Shown here: one piece after another, positions 23,418 through 32,506 of the stretch | How the letters are laid out: each line of letters starts with the position of its first letter | Position numbering within the stretch: position 1 is the stretch's first letter | DNA from: Allosaccharopolyspora coralli | GTDB taxonomy: Bacteria > Actinomycetota > Actinomycetes > Mycobacteriales > Pseudonocardiaceae | Direction of reading: 5' to 3' | Assembly (NCBI RefSeq): GCF_009664835.1 | Contig: NZ_CP045929.1 | Coordinates: forward strand, 620,001 to 684,000 | DNA length: 64,000 nt | Program-made: the position numbers and the translations under genes | Notes under the pieces: model-generated | Seen by the model: only the letters and a program-made list of their open reading frames with translations | The model's database searches: none | What the model was told of the DNA's origin: nothing

Positions 23418-24995
23418 TCACCGCCAGGACGGCAGCCACATCTGGGCCTGCCAGTGCGCCTCGGTGATCGGATCGGCGTTGAGGATCGGCCACAGCCACA
23501 CGAAGTTCGCCACCACCAGGCCGAGATACAACGCCACCGCCAGCAGGCCGGTCCGGCGCCGCTCGAACCCGCCGCGCGTGGAGCCGAGGATCTCGCCGAG
23601 CACCAGCACGATCCCGAGAACCAGGAACGGCGCCAGCGGCGTCGCGTAGAAGTAGTACATCTGCCGGTCCAGGTTCGTGAACCACGGCAGGAACCCGGCG
23701 CCGTAGCCGACCAGCACGGCGGCGTAGCGCCAGTCCATGCGGCTCGTCGCGCGCCACACGGCCCACCCCGCGACCGGCAGGGCGAGCCACCACATCGCGG
23801 GCGTGCCGAGCAGCATCGTCGCCTCGACACAGGTTTCCCGCCCGCAGCCGGGCACATCCGACTCGTAGTAGTAGAGCATCGGCCGCATCCCCATCGGCCA
23901 CGACCACGGCTTCGACTCCCACGGGTGGGGGTCGTTGGCCGGCGTCGACAGTCCGGTGTGGAAGTCGAGCACGTTGAGGTGGTAGTAGAACAGGGACCGC
24001 AGCGCGTCTGGCAGGAAGGCCATGCCGACGTCGGACTCCGTGAGCGCCGCGTGTCTGTCGGTGGCGGTCTCGCTGGCGAACCAGTTGAACCACGTGGCGA
24101 AGTAGACCGTGATCGGCAGCGCCACCAGCGACGCCAACGCGGGCCTGGTGTCCCGGACGAGTGCTCCGACCCACGGGCGCCGGACTCCGGCGGTGCGTCG
24201 GGCGAGCACATCCCAGAACACGCTGAGCAGCCCGAAGGCCACGATGTAGTAGAGACCGTTCCACTTCACCCCGCAGGCCAGCCCCAGCAGCAGCCCCGCG
24301 GAGAACCGCCACCACCGGAACCCGAGCCTCGGCCCCCACGTCGACACCTCGGCTCTGCCCTCGGCGACGACCGTCGCGAGCCGGCCGCGGACCTGGTCGC
24401 GATCCACCAGCAGACACGCGAAGGCCGCGAGCACGAACGCGGCCTGGAAGATGTCGAGCATCCCCACCCGGGACTGCACGTGGCTCAGCCCGTCACAGAT
24501 CAGCAGTACCCCGGCGAACGCGCCGAGCATCGTGGACCGGGTCATGCGGCGCCCGATGCGGACGATCAGCAACACCATCAACGTGCCCGCCAGCGCGGAG
24601 GCGATCCGCCAGCCCCACGGGTTGTACCCCAGCGCCCACTCGCCGAGAGCGATCAGTTGTTTGCCGACCGGCGGGTGCGCGACCAGCTCGTAGCCGGGGT
24701 TGTCCTCGTAGCCGCCGTTGCGCAGCATCTGCCACGCCTGCGGCACGTAGTGCTTCTCGTCGAAGACTGGGGTGCCGTCGTCGGTCGGACTGCCGAGTTC
24801 CCACAGCCGCACCAGCGCGGCCACGGCGGTCAGGGCCAGCGTGACCAGCCAGCTCCACAGCCGGTCGGCAGGCATCGCCGGGGTGAGCAGCCGCACCCGG
24901 TCGTCCTCGCCCGGGCGGCGCGCCGCGGGGACGGAGCCGATGGCGACTGGGTCGTCGTCGGCCGTCCGGCGGCCGCGCGGCGCGAGGACACTCAC
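23418..24995 (-). CDS. pmt: Dolichyl-phosphate-mannose--protein mannosyltransferase (GT39)
   Basis: 525 residues, multi-pass membrane protein with about 11-12 helices. The first loop holds PVFDEKHYVPQAWQMLRNGGYEDNPGYELVAHPPVGKQLIALGEW with the conserved Asp-Glu catalytic pair of PMT enzymes, followed by NPWGWRIASALAGTLMVLLI. It transfers mannose from polyprenyl-phosphate-mannose to Ser/Thr of secreted proteins at the outer face of the membrane. It is divergent from rsmI as in mycobacteria (Rv1002c/Rv1003). The GTG at 24995 is 6 nt after a TACGAT -10, so the mRNA is probably leaderless. Confidence 0.94.
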   Translation of the reverse strand: MSVLAPRGRRTADDDPVAIGSVPAARRPGEDDRVRLLTPAMPADRLWSWLVTLALTAVAALVRLWELGSPTDDGTPVFDEKHYVPQAWQMLRNGGYEDNPGYELVAHPPVGKQLIALGEWALGYNPWGWRIASALAGTLMVLLIVRIGRRMTRSTMLGAFAGVLLICDGLSHVQSRVGMLDIFQAAFVLAAFACLLVDRDQVRGRLATVVAEGRAEVSTWGPRLGFRWWRFSAGLLLGLACGVKWNGLYYIVAFGLLSVFWDVLARRTAGVRRPWVGALVRDTRPALASLVALPITVYFATWFNWFASETATDRHAALTESDVGMAFLPDALRSLFYYHLNVLDFHTGLSTPANDPHPWESKPWSWPMGMRPMLYYYESDVPGCGRETCVEATMLLGTPAMWWLALPVAGWAVWRATSRMDWRYAAVLVGYGAGFLPWFTNLDRQMYYFYATPLAPFLVLGIVLVLGEILGSTRGGFERRRTGLLAVALYLGLVVANFVWLWPILNADPITEAHWQAQMWLPSWR

Positions 24996-25001
24996 GCCCG
25001 A

Positions 25002-25007
25002 ATCGTA
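25002..25007 (-). promoter_or_regulatory. -10 element (TACGAT) of pmt
   Basis: On the minus strand TACGAT ends 6 nt before the pmt GTG, predicting transcription from the start codon. Confidence 0.55.
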
Positions 25008-25085
25008 TGCGACCCGCCGGAACGCGCCGCTGCCCTCCGCACCAGCCCGCGCATTCGCGGCCGTTCGGGGCGGGAACGGGGTCGA

Positions 25086-25091
25086 TAGGGT
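25086..25091 (+). promoter_or_regulatory. -10 element (TAGGGT) of rsmI
   Basis: TAGGGT ends 6 nt before the rsmI GTG, so rsmI should also be leaderless. Its divergent neighbour pmt has the same design. Confidence 0.55.
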
Positions 25092-25097
25092 CGACGG

Positions 25098-25949
25098 GTG
25101 GACGTTGCTACTGATCCGGGGCGGCTAGTGCTCGCCGCGACACCGCTCGGCGACGCACGGGACGCCTCGGCGCGGCTCGTCGAGGCGCTCGGTTCCGCCG
25201 ACGTCGTCGCCGCCGAGGACACCCGCCGAGTCCGCTCGCTGGCCACGGCGCTGGGCGTCACTCCCGGCGGCCGAGTCGTCAGCTACTACGACGCCGTCGA
25301 ACAGGCCCGGAGCCCGATGCTCCTCGGCGCCCTCCGCGAAGGGCGGACGGTGCTGCTGGTGACCGACGCCGGGATGCCGAGCGTGTCCGACCCCGGCTAC
25401 CGGCTCGTCTCGGCGTGTGCGGCCGAAGGGCTGATCGTGACCTGCCTGCCCGGTCCTTCCGCCGTGACCACGGCGATCGCGGTGTCCGGGCTCGCGTCGG
25501 ACCGCTTCTGTTTCGAGGGGTTCCCACCGCGCAAGTCGGGCGAGCGGCGCCGCTTCCTCGGCAGACTCGTCGCCGAGGAACGGACCAGCGTGTTCTTCGA
25601 GGCGCCGCACCGCCTCGCCGACACGCTCGCCGACGCGGCGCACGTGCTCGGCGAGTCCCGGGAGGCCGTCGTGTGCCGCGAACTCACGAAAACCTACGAG
25701 GAAGTCCGCCGAGGCACGGTGGGCGAACTCGCGGCGTGGGCGGCGGAGGGAGTGCGCGGTGAGATCACCGTTGTCCTCGCCGGTGCCACCGCGCAGGCTC
25801 CCGACGACCCCGACCAACTCGCTCCGCTGGTCGAGCAGCGCGTCGAGGACGGTATGCGGGTCAAGGACGCTGTCGCGGAGGTCGCCGAACTCGCCGGGGT
25901 CCGCAAGCGCGCGCTCTACGACGCCGTGATGGCCGCTCGCCGAAGCTGA
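25098..25949 (+). CDS. rsmI: 16S rRNA (cytidine1402-2'-O)-methyltransferase
   Basis: 283 residues. It has the tetrapyrrole-methylase fold: LVLAATPLGDARDASARLVEAL, VVAAEDTRRVRSLATALG, VTDAGMPSVSDPGYRLVSACAAEG, CLPGPSAVTTAIAVSGLASDRFCFEGFPPRK, then FFEAPHRLADTLADAAHVLG. This series is the RsmI signature. It methylates the ribose of C1402 in the 30S decoding centre with S-adenosylmethionine. The GTG at 25098 is leaderless according to the TAGGGT at 25086. After its stop comes a family B fragment and the convergent pabB. Confidence 0.96.
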   Translation: MDVATDPGRLVLAATPLGDARDASARLVEALGSADVVAAEDTRRVRSLATALGVTPGGRVVSYYDAVEQARSPMLLGALREGRTVLLVTDAGMPSVSDPGYRLVSACAAEGLIVTCLPGPSAVTTAIAVSGLASDRFCFEGFPPRKSGERRRFLGRLVAEERTSVFFEAPHRLADTLADAAHVLGESREAVVCRELTKTYEEVRRGTVGELAAWAAEGVRGEITVVLAGATAQAPDDPDQLAPLVEQRVEDGMRVKDAVAEVAELAGVRKRALYDAVMAARRS

Positions 25950-25984
25950 GCCCCTCGGAGGTCGGTCAGGCACGGTGCGGCGAC

Positions 25985-26068
25985 GGGTTTCCGCTGCCTA
26001 CGCAACTCGGCCACTGGCGCGCCGAGGTTCCGCTACGCACCCTTCCACGCAGATCACTCCGCGCAACC
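25985..26068. repeat. Repeat family B, partial copy
   Basis: The gap between rsmI and pabB contains the GCCGAGGTTCCGC arm and the typical end CCACGCAGATCACTCCGCGCAAC, whose reverse complement recurs at 45337 and, with changes, at 44392 and 39824. The central hairpin of the full copies is not preserved. Confidence 0.55.
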
Positions 26069-26075
26069 ACAGTGC

Positions 26076-27347
26076 TCAGCCCCGGAGCAGCGTGAGCAGC
26101 GGCGCCGCCTTCGTGAGGCACTCGTGCCATTCGGCGACCGGGTCCGAATCCGCGACGATGCCGCCGCCGACCCCGAGGTGCATCGCACCGTCCGCGTACT
26201 CCAACGTGCGGATCGCGACGTTGAGTTCCATGCCCGCGACCGGCGAGATCATGCCGACCGTGCCGCAGTAGACGTCCCGTGGCCGCGCCTCCAGTTCCGA
26301 GATGAGTTCCAGCGCCCGCACCTTCGGGGTGCCCGTGATCGAGGCGGGCGGGAACGTCGCTGCCAGCACTTCCGCGTGCGTCACCGACTCGGGCACCCTC
26401 GCGTGCACGTCCGACACGAGATGCCAGACGCCGGGATGGGGTTGCACGTCGAGCAGCTTCGGCACCGTCACCGTTCCCGGGGTCGCCACCCGGCCGAGGT
26501 CGTTCCGGGCCATGTCGACGATCATCACGTTCTCGGCGACGTCCTTCTCGGAGGCGCGGAGCAGCCGGGCGTTCTCGTCGTCCTGCGCGCCGCGTCGCGG
26601 CAGCGTGCCCTTGATCGGGCTGGTGTGGACCTCGCCCCCGCGTCGCCGCAGGAACAGCTCCGGCGACAGTGACGCGACCGCGCCCCAGCCGCCCGCGACG
26701 TAGGCCGCGCGGGCCGGGCGCAGCGACTCGCTGCCCGCCGCGAACACCTCCAGCGGGTCACCCTCGAACGGGAGGGAGAACCGGCTGCAGATGTTCGCCT
26801 GGAAGATCTCGCCCGCCGCGATCTCCTCGATGCAGCTGCGCACCGCCTTGCAGTGCTCGTCCGGGTCCGGGGTGGCCACCGGGCCCGCCGTCCACGTGCC
26901 GCGCGCGTCGCCGCCGTCGGTGACGTGGTCCAGCGACGCGCACACCGCGCGCATCCGCTCGTCGTCGTGCAGTGCCTCGAACCACCACTGGCCGGTCGAG
27001 TCCCGCCGCAGGACATGGTCGGCCCAGCCCCACGCCGCGGGCGGCAGCACCCTCGGCGCGCTCCACATTCCGGGGTCGGTGAGCCCGTAGCCGAGGTAGC
27101 CGATCCAACCGCCACCCACGACGCCACTCGCGGCGTCGTCGACGCGAGGCAGGTCGTCGAGCGTGCCGAAGGCGTCCTCGCGCGGCGCCACCACCACCGA
27201 CGGCGCGAGTACGGCGCTGTGGCCGAACCACTCGCCGGTGAGCGCAGCGGGCGGCGCGAGGCCCTCTCGGTGCGCGCGCGCCGACAGCCGTCGCAGCACC
27301 TGTTCGGCGCTTGCCGAGCCGCCGAGCGGCCGGACGAGGAGTCCCAT
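26076..27347 (-). CDS. pabB: Aminodeoxychorismate synthase component I
   Basis: 423 residues from the ATG at 27347. Chorismate-binding-enzyme motifs are complete: IFQANICSRFSLP, LSPELFLRRRGGEVHTSPIKGTLPR, ENVMIVDMARNDLGRVATPGTV and FPPASITGTPKVRALELISELE. The PIKGT motif (Lys in place of the TrpE Ala) is the PabB signature, favouring aminodeoxychorismate over anthranilate synthesis. It supplies p-aminobenzoate for folate. The reading frame continues upstream to 27824 but lacks homology and overlaps the next gene, so the start MGLLVRPLGGSASAEQ is used. Mycobacterial pabB also lies between rsmI and metG. Confidence 0.92.
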   Translation of the reverse strand: MGLLVRPLGGSASAEQVLRRLSARAHREGLAPPAALTGEWFGHSAVLAPSVVVAPREDAFGTLDDLPRVDDAASGVVGGGWIGYLGYGLTDPGMWSAPRVLPPAAWGWADHVLRRDSTGQWWFEALHDDERMRAVCASLDHVTDGGDARGTWTAGPVATPDPDEHCKAVRSCIEEIAAGEIFQANICSRFSLPFEGDPLEVFAAGSESLRPARAAYVAGGWGAVASLSPELFLRRRGGEVHTSPIKGTLPRRGAQDDENARLLRASEKDVAENVMIVDMARNDLGRVATPGTVTVPKLLDVQPHPGVWHLVSDVHARVPESVTHAEVLAATFPPASITGTPKVRALELISELEARPRDVYCGTVGMISPVAGMELNVAIRTLEYADGAMHLGVGGGIVADSDPVAEWHECLTKAAPLLTLLRG

Positions 27348-27440
27348 TCGCCCAGTGTCGCAAACCCGATGGATCACTCTGCGTCCTTGTGTGCTGCGTC
27401 GATGCGGCAGCGAGGTGCGATGATCCGTACCGTGACGCGC

Positions 27441-28463
27441 ATGGTGACCGTCACCGGTGCGACGCGACTCACTCGGATCACGGGGGAGGAGTCCTGCAAT
27501 CGCACCGCCGCCCGGTTCGACGTCCACGCCACGGATCTCGGCATCCTGTGGGACGACGGTCGCGGTGGAGTGGTCGCCGCCTTCGGCGACACCTACGGCG
27601 CGGGCTGGGGCGGACACGGCGCGGGACCTCCGCGCGCCGACTGGCGCGCCAACGTCCTCGCGCGGTCGACGAACACGGACCTCGACCGGGGGCTGCTGTT
27701 CGATTCGGTAGTGGAGCGGGCGTCCGGCGGGGCGGGGCAGATTCTCAGCGGCGACACCCGAGCCCGCGAACACACCGTGATTCCCACGGCGGGAATCGCG
27801 ATCGGTGAACGCAACTTTCTGCACTACATGTCAGTACGGCACTGGGGGATGCCCGGCGTGTGGCACACGAACTACGCGGGCGTGGCCTACTCCGACGACG
27901 GCGGCCGGACCTGGACGAAACCCGCGAGCGCGGTGTGGCCGAACCACGGCCAGCGTTGGTACCGACGCTTTCGGCGCCGTGACCAGGGCGGTCACCCGTT
28001 CCAGATGATCGGCTACGCGGGCGTCGTCGACGGATACCTGTACCTCCTCGGCACGCCGAGCGGGCGGTTCGGGGCGGCGCGCCTCGCGCGAGTGCGCACG
28101 GCCGACGTGCTCTCGGCGGAAGCCTACGAGTACTGGTCGGACGGAACCTGGCAGGACGACCCGTTCGCGGCCGAGCCCGTCCTCGCGCCGCCGGTCGCCG
28201 AGATCTCGGTCCAGTTCCACCGGCATCTCGGGCTGTGGTGCGCCACGTACCTCGACGAGCATCGTGCGGCGCTCGTGTTGCGGACCGCCCCGGAACTCAC
28301 CGGGCCGTGGTCGGCCGCCCAGGTCGTCGTCGCCGGACGGCAGTACCCGGCCCTCTACGGCGGATACCAGCACCCGTGGGGCGTCGACGGCCCGTCCGTG
28401 TACTTCACGCTCACTCGATGGGGGCCTTACAACGTCGACTTCTTCCGCGCCGACCTCACCTGA
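27441..28463 (+). CDS. DUF4185 protein, GH183-type endo-D-arabinanase candidate
   Basis: 340 residues. TDLGILWDDGRGGVVAAFGDTYGAGW is the typical DUF4185 N-terminus. Further repeats of a propeller-like fold follow: VAYSDDGGRTWTKPASAVWPN (Asp-box-like), FQMIGYAGVVDGYLYLLGTPSGRFG and YGGYQHPWGVDGPSVYFTLTRWGPYN. DUF4185 members were shown to be endo-D-arabinanases (family GH183) acting on arabinogalactan or lipoarabinomannan, which suits a host with an arabinan-containing wall. No signal peptide is seen, so export is unclear. The ATG at 27441 lies 7 nt after TACCGT (27428-27433), again leaderless-like. It is divergent from pabB. Confidence 0.78.
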   Translation: MVTVTGATRLTRITGEESCNRTAARFDVHATDLGILWDDGRGGVVAAFGDTYGAGWGGHGAGPPRADWRANVLARSTNTDLDRGLLFDSVVERASGGAGQILSGDTRAREHTVIPTAGIAIGERNFLHYMSVRHWGMPGVWHTNYAGVAYSDDGGRTWTKPASAVWPNHGQRWYRRFRRRDQGGHPFQMIGYAGVVDGYLYLLGTPSGRFGAARLARVRTADVLSAEAYEYWSDGTWQDDPFAAEPVLAPPVAEISVQFHRHLGLWCATYLDEHRAALVLRTAPELTGPWSAAQVVVAGRQYPALYGGYQHPWGVDGPSVYFTLTRWGPYNVDFFRADLT

Positions 28464-28468
28464 AACGA

Positions 28469-28518
28469 GGCGAACGGCACTTCCGCCTCGTCCTCCGGGG
28501 CGAAAGTGCCGTTCGCCC
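28469..28518. repeat. Repeat family C hairpin before metG
   Basis: AGGCGAACGGCACTTCCGCC pairs with GGCGAAAGTGCCGTTCGCCC. It lies 6 bp after the DUF4185 stop and upstream of the metG promoter, so it may terminate that transcript. Confidence 0.75.
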
Positions 28519-28573
28519 CTTCCGTCGGTGGCGGAGCGACCGCCCTGCGCGGAAACGAAGTGGTCCGCGACAG

Positions 28574-28579
28574 TAGGCT
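28574..28579 (+). promoter_or_regulatory. -10 element (TAGGCT) of metG
   Basis: TAGGCT ends 6 nt before the metG ATG, predicting a leaderless transcript. Confidence 0.6.
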
Positions 28580-28585
28580 GAGGGC

Positions 28586-30382
28586 ATGACCGATTCCGTG
28601 TTGACCGCTGTGGCCTGGCCCTACGCCAACGGCCCTCGGCACATCGGCCACGTCTCCGGCTTCGGTGTGCCTTCGGACGTTTTCTCCCGCTACCAGCGGA
28701 TGGCCGGCCGCAACGTCCTCATGGTCTCGGGCACCGACGAACACGGAACGCCGATCTCGGTGCAGGCCGACAAGGAAGGCCTCACGCCACGGCAGCTCGC
28801 CGACAAGTACAACCGGCTCATCACCGAGGACCTGCAGGGCCTGGGCCTGTCCTACGACCTGTTCACCCGGACGACCACCAGCAACCACTACAGGGTCGTC
28901 CAGGACCTGTTCCTCGCCCTGCACCGCAACGGTTACATCCAGCCCCGCACCACGACCGGCGCGGTCAGCCCGTCCACCGGACGGACCCTGCCGGACCGCT
29001 ACATCGAGGGCACCTGCCCGATCTGCTCGTACGACGGGGCTCGCGGCGACCAGTGCGACAACTGCGGCAACCAGCTCGACCCCACCGAGTTGATCAGCCC
29101 CGTCTCCCGCGTCAACGGCGAGACGCCGAAGTTCATCGAGACCGAGCATCTGTTCCTCGACCTGCCCGCGTTCAGCGACGCGCTCGGCACGTGGTTGTCG
29201 ACCAGGACCGACTGGCGGCCCAACGTCCTCAAGTTCGCCCTGAACCTCGCCGAGGACATGCGGCAACGCCCGATCAGCCGGGACCTGGACTGGGGTGTGC
29301 CGATTCCACTGGACGGGTGGCGTGACCAGCCGATGAAGCGGCTGTACGTGTGGTTCGACGCGGTGATCGGCTACCTGTCCGCGAGCATCGAGTGGGCGCA
29401 GCGCATCGGCGAGCCGGACGCGTGGCAGCAGTTCTGGACCGACCCCTCGGCCCGCGGCTACTACTTCATGGGCAAGGACAACATCACCTTCCACGCCCAG
29501 ATCTGGCCGACCCTGCTGATGGGGCACAACGGCCACGGAGACAAGGGCGGGGAGCAGGGCCCGTTCGGCGCGCTCAACCTGCCGGACGAGATCGTCTCCA
29601 GCGAGTTCCTCACCATGAGCGGCTCGAAGTTCTCGACCTCGCGCGGCACCGTCATCTACGTCCGCGACTTCCTCGAGGAATTCGGTCCGGACACCCTGCG
29701 CTACTTCATCTCGGTCGCCGGTCCCGAGAACCAGGACACCGACTTCACCTGGGACGAGTTCGTGCGGCGCACCAACTTCGAGCTCGCCAACGAGTGGGGC
29801 AACCTCGTCAACCGTGCGGTGTCGATGGCCGCGAAGAACAACGGCGCCGTCCCCGCACCCACCCGGCCGGACCCGGCGGACGCCGAACTGACCAGCCTGT
29901 CCAAGGCCGCGTTCGACACCGTCGGCCGTAACCTCGAGCACTCCCGGTTCCGTGCCGCGTCACAGGAAGCGATGCGGGTGGTCTCGGCGGCCAACAAGTA
30001 CCTCTCGGACCAGGAACCGTGGAAGCTCAAGGACGACCCGGACCGCCGCGACGCGGTGCTGCACACGGCACTGCAGGTCGTCTCCGACGCGAACACGCTG
30101 CTCACGCCGTTCCTGCCGCATTCGGCGCAGAAGGTGCACGAGCTGCTCGGCGGGTCGGGAACGTGGGCGGCGCAGCCGGAGATCCACGAGGTGTCCGATT
30201 CGGACACCGGGAACGCCTACCCGGTGCTCATGGGCGAGTACGCCGCCGAGCAGGCACGGTGGGAGTCGCGCGCCGTCGAGGTCGGCACCCCGTTGGCGAA
30301 GCCGACGCCGTTGTTCGCGAAGCTCGATTCCGCACTCGGCGAGACCGGGCCTGCCTGGGCGCCGATCCGTAGCGAGGCCTGA
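28586..30382 (+). CDS. metG: Methionyl-tRNA synthetase
   Basis: 598 residues. The class I signatures are [20 protein letters not shown] (HIGH) and [17 protein letters not shown] (KMSKS-equivalent). The connective-peptide knuckle [18 protein letters not shown] has four Cys for one zinc. The anticodon-binding helix bundle fills the last 200 residues; no C-terminal tRNA-binding dimer domain is present. It charges initiator and elongator tRNA-Met in the cytosol. The ATG is 6 nt after the -10, and tatD follows after 1 bp, so the two are co-transcribed. Confidence 0.98.
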   Translation: MTDSVLTAVAWPYANGPRHIGHVSGFGVPSDVFSRYQRMAGRNVLMVSGTDEHGTPISVQADKEGLTPRQLADKYNRLITEDLQGLGLSYDLFTRTTTSNHYRVVQDLFLALHRNGYIQPRTTTGAVSPSTGRTLPDRYIEGTCPICSYDGARGDQCDNCGNQLDPTELISPVSRVNGETPKFIETEHLFLDLPAFSDALGTWLSTRTDWRPNVLKFALNLAEDMRQRPISRDLDWGVPIPLDGWRDQPMKRLYVWFDAVIGYLSASIEWAQRIGEPDAWQQFWTDPSARGYYFMGKDNITFHAQIWPTLLMGHNGHGDKGGEQGPFGALNLPDEIVSSEFLTMSGSKFSTSRGTVIYVRDFLEEFGPDTLRYFISVAGPENQDTDFTWDEFVRRTNFELANEWGNLVNRAVSMAAKNNGAVPAPTRPDPADAELTSLSKAAFDTVGRNLEHSRFRAASQEAMRVVSAANKYLSDQEPWKLKDDPDRRDAVLHTALQVVSDANTLLTPFLPHSAQKVHELLGGSGTWAAQPEIHEVSDSDTGNAYPVLMGEYAAEQARWESRAVEVGTPLAKPTPLFAKLDSALGETGPAWAPIRSEA

Positions 30383-30383
30383 A

Positions 30384-31229
30384 ATGGGTTCGCGCGAGAA
30401 GCGGGAGCGCCCGCCCGTTCCCGAGGCCCTGCCCGTGCCTGCCGTCGACGCCCACACCCATCTCGACGCGTGCGGCGCGACGACGCCCGAGCAGGTCGTC
30501 GAGGTCGTGGACCGTGCCGCGACAGCCGGGGTGACCCGGGTCGTCACCGTTGCCGACGACCTCGAGTCCGCGGCCTGGGCGGTGCAGGCGGCGAGCTGGG
30601 ACGAGCGGGTTTTCGCCGCGGTGGCCCTGCACCCGACCCGCACCACGGGTTTCGGGGACGCCGAACAGCGTGAGGTCGAACGTCTCGCGCAGCAGCAGCG
30701 CGTCGTGGCGGTGGGCGAGACCGGGCTCGACTACTACTGGGACTACGCACCCGCCGCAGATCAGCAGGAGGCGTTCCGCTGGCACATCGACCTCGCCAAG
30801 CGGATCGGCAAGCCGCTGATGATCCACGACCGGAACGCCCACGAGGACATCCTGCGCATTCTCGGTGAGGAGGGCGCGCCGGAGACGGTGGTGTTCCATT
30901 GTTTCTCCGGGGACGAGGACTTCGCACGGCGCTGCGCCGACCAGGGATTCGTCCTGTCCTTCGCCGGAACCGCCACGTTCCGCAACGCGAACGCGCGCGG
31001 CCTGCGCGCCGCGGCACAGCAGGCTCCCGCTGATCAGGTCCTGGTCGAGACGGACGCTCCGTTCCTCGCGCCACACCCGTACCGCGGGCGGCCGAACGAG
31101 CCGTACTGCGCGAACTACACACTCCGGGACTTGGCCGAACTCCGTGGCGTGACAGCGGAAGAACTCGCGGTGACGACTTCGGCGAACGCCGCGCGGGTGT
31201 TCCCATTCCATCAGGTGGTCGCAGGCTGA
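30384..31229 (+). CDS. tatD: TatD-family metal-dependent hydrolase/DNase
   Basis: 281 residues from the ATG at 30384. The TIM-barrel metalloenzyme ligands are VDAHTHLDACG (HxH), AVGETGLDYYWD (Glu), MIHDRNAH (His), VFHCFSGDEDFARRCADQG (His) and LVETDAPFLAPHPYRGRPNEP (Asp). It is predicted to be a 3'-5' exodeoxyribonuclease or related phosphoesterase of the cytosol. It starts 1 bp after the metG stop, so translation is coupled; the metG-tatD-rpfB-rsmA-ispE order is conserved in actinobacteria. Confidence 0.95.
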   Translation: MGSREKRERPPVPEALPVPAVDAHTHLDACGATTPEQVVEVVDRAATAGVTRVVTVADDLESAAWAVQAASWDERVFAAVALHPTRTTGFGDAEQREVERLAQQQRVVAVGETGLDYYWDYAPAADQQEAFRWHIDLAKRIGKPLMIHDRNAHEDILRILGEEGAPETVVFHCFSGDEDFARRCADQGFVLSFAGTATFRNANARGLRAAAQQAPADQVLVETDAPFLAPHPYRGRPNEPYCANYTLRDLAELRGVTAEELAVTTSANAARVFPFHQVVAG

Positions 31230-31467
31230 ACCGCCGTCACCGACGGTTCTCCTGCCGGGGCGCGCCGAACCGGGTCCGGTTGCGTGGCTCTGCTGTCCGA
31301 ATACGGTCCACTGTGGAAGCCGGGATGGGGAGAACGCGGCGGAAAAGCGCTGGTCATCGCCTGTTGTCCGGTGTGGTTCGCGGTGCCGGAGTGACGATGC
31401 TCCGGTCCGGAACAGCCCCAGGCGTCTGATGAGTCCTCTGCCCGGAGCGACAACAGTCAGGACGGTC

Positions 31468-31839
31468 ATGGCACTCGAGCACAGTGCAGCACTCCGGACC
31501 GCAGGGATCGCCGTACTCGTCGCGCTCGTCACGGTGGGTGGCGCTCCGATCGCGGCGGCTGCCGAGGCACCGCGTGCGAAAGTCGCAGGCAGCGTGTGGG
31601 ACCGGCTCGCGTGGTGCGAGTCGACCGGGAACTGGTCCATCGACACCGGAAACGGCTACTACGGCGGCCTGCAGTTCAGCCTGCCCACATGGCGCGACTA
31701 CGGCGGTCCCGAGTACGCGTCGTACCCGCATCGCGCGTCCAAGGCGCAGCAGATCGACGTCGCCACGAAGGTTCGCGACGACCGTGGCGGGTTTTCCGCC
31801 TGGCCCGCCTGCGCGAGCACGCTCGGCCTTCCGACCTGA
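31468..31839 (+). CDS. Small secreted resuscitation-promoting factor (Rpf domain only)
   Basis: 123 residues: a signal peptide (MALEHSAALRTAGIAVLVAL...AAAAEA, cleavage near residue 35) followed directly by an Rpf lysozyme-like domain: [33 protein letters not shown] with the catalytic Glu in CESTGNW, plus AWPACASTLGLPT. It cleaves peptidoglycan glycan strands outside the membrane and promotes regrowth. It is closely similar to the C-terminal domain of the next gene, so this looks like a duplication. The ATG at 31468 gives a normal signal; an in-frame start 13 codons upstream is possible. Confidence 0.9.
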   Translation: MALEHSAALRTAGIAVLVALVTVGGAPIAAAAEAPRAKVAGSVWDRLAWCESTGNWSIDTGNGYYGGLQFSLPTWRDYGGPEYASYPHRASKAQQIDVATKVRDDRGGFSAWPACASTLGLPT

Positions 31840-32181
31840 GCCACTGTGGTCAGTGCACACCGGACACTCTCGCGGCGAGAGTGTCCGGCCGAGGCAGGCT
31901 CCGGCGTGTCGGATCGGCAGTACTCGGTTGTGATCCTGGTAATTCTGACGTGGTCGGCGAGGCCACGGTCGGTGTGCTTTCCCATCGCGTGTTTCCCGGT
32001 ATGAGAATCGTGCCGCGGGACGTCTTCGCGGTAACCTCATGTGCGCGTTGCAGGTCAAGTAAAGTCCACCGAGGACAGATCGCCGAACGTTGATGTTACT
32101 GCCAAGGCGAAATGTGACCGGTTGCTCACTCCGGTGATCACCGGGTCGTCACGCACCGTCGCGGCCGGCTCGGCATTGCGG
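31840..32181. other. Intergenic region between the two rpf genes, upstream half
   Basis: No ORF with codon bias is seen. A hairpin GTGCACACCGGACACTCTC...GAGAGTGTCCGG at 31853-31890 (CCGGACACTCTC / GAGAGTGTCCGG, 12 bp) probably terminates the small rpf transcript. The remainder is moderately AT-rich compared with its surroundings and carries no motif I can name. Confidence 0.5.
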
Positions 32182-32243
32182 TGTAACCCAGGTCACACCG
32201 AGGAGATCGGCTCTTGGCTCCGCCTTCGGGATCACGCTACAGT
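32182..32243 (+). promoter_or_regulatory. CRP-like site and promoter of the rpfB-type gene
   Basis: TGTAACCCAGGTCACA (32182-32197) fits TGTRA-N6-TCACA, the CRP/GlxR family site. A promoter TTGGCT (32214-32219), 18 bp, TACAGT (32238-32243) places the start near 32250, with the CRP-like centre at about -60. In mycobacteria CRP controls an rpf gene (rpfA) and in corynebacteria GlxR controls rpf2, which supports the reading. The predicted leader to the GTG at 32507 is about 255 nt and contains stems such as GCGGGT-TGC-ACCCGC and CTGTGG...CCACAG. Confidence 0.6.
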
Positions 32244-32506
32244 CACGGCCTCGTAACCCCATGGCAGGAGCCGGCGGGTTGCACCCGCTAGTCGCCGCCG
32301 GAACTTCGTCGGGGAGGTCGGGCTGTGGTCGCGAGACCCACAGCGCGGCTCAACGGCGCGGACTACGGGGATCGGATGCAAACGAAGCACGAAGGTCGTG
32401 CCTGGACGGTGTGTGAGGAGTTCGTGAGCGACATGGGATCGTTCGGCGAACGCTTGGACATGCCGACGGGACACCGACCTTCGGCCTTCCGGAGGTAACG
32501 AACCCT

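Noticed and set aside
23454-25088. 544-codon plus-strand frame across pmt
   Set aside because: Shadow of pmt; its Arg/Gln/Pro/His-rich translation has no domain.
26076-27824. N-terminal extension of pabB by about 160 codons
   Set aside because: The extension overlaps the divergent DUF4185 gene and has no homology to PabB; ATG 27347 gives the normal protein.
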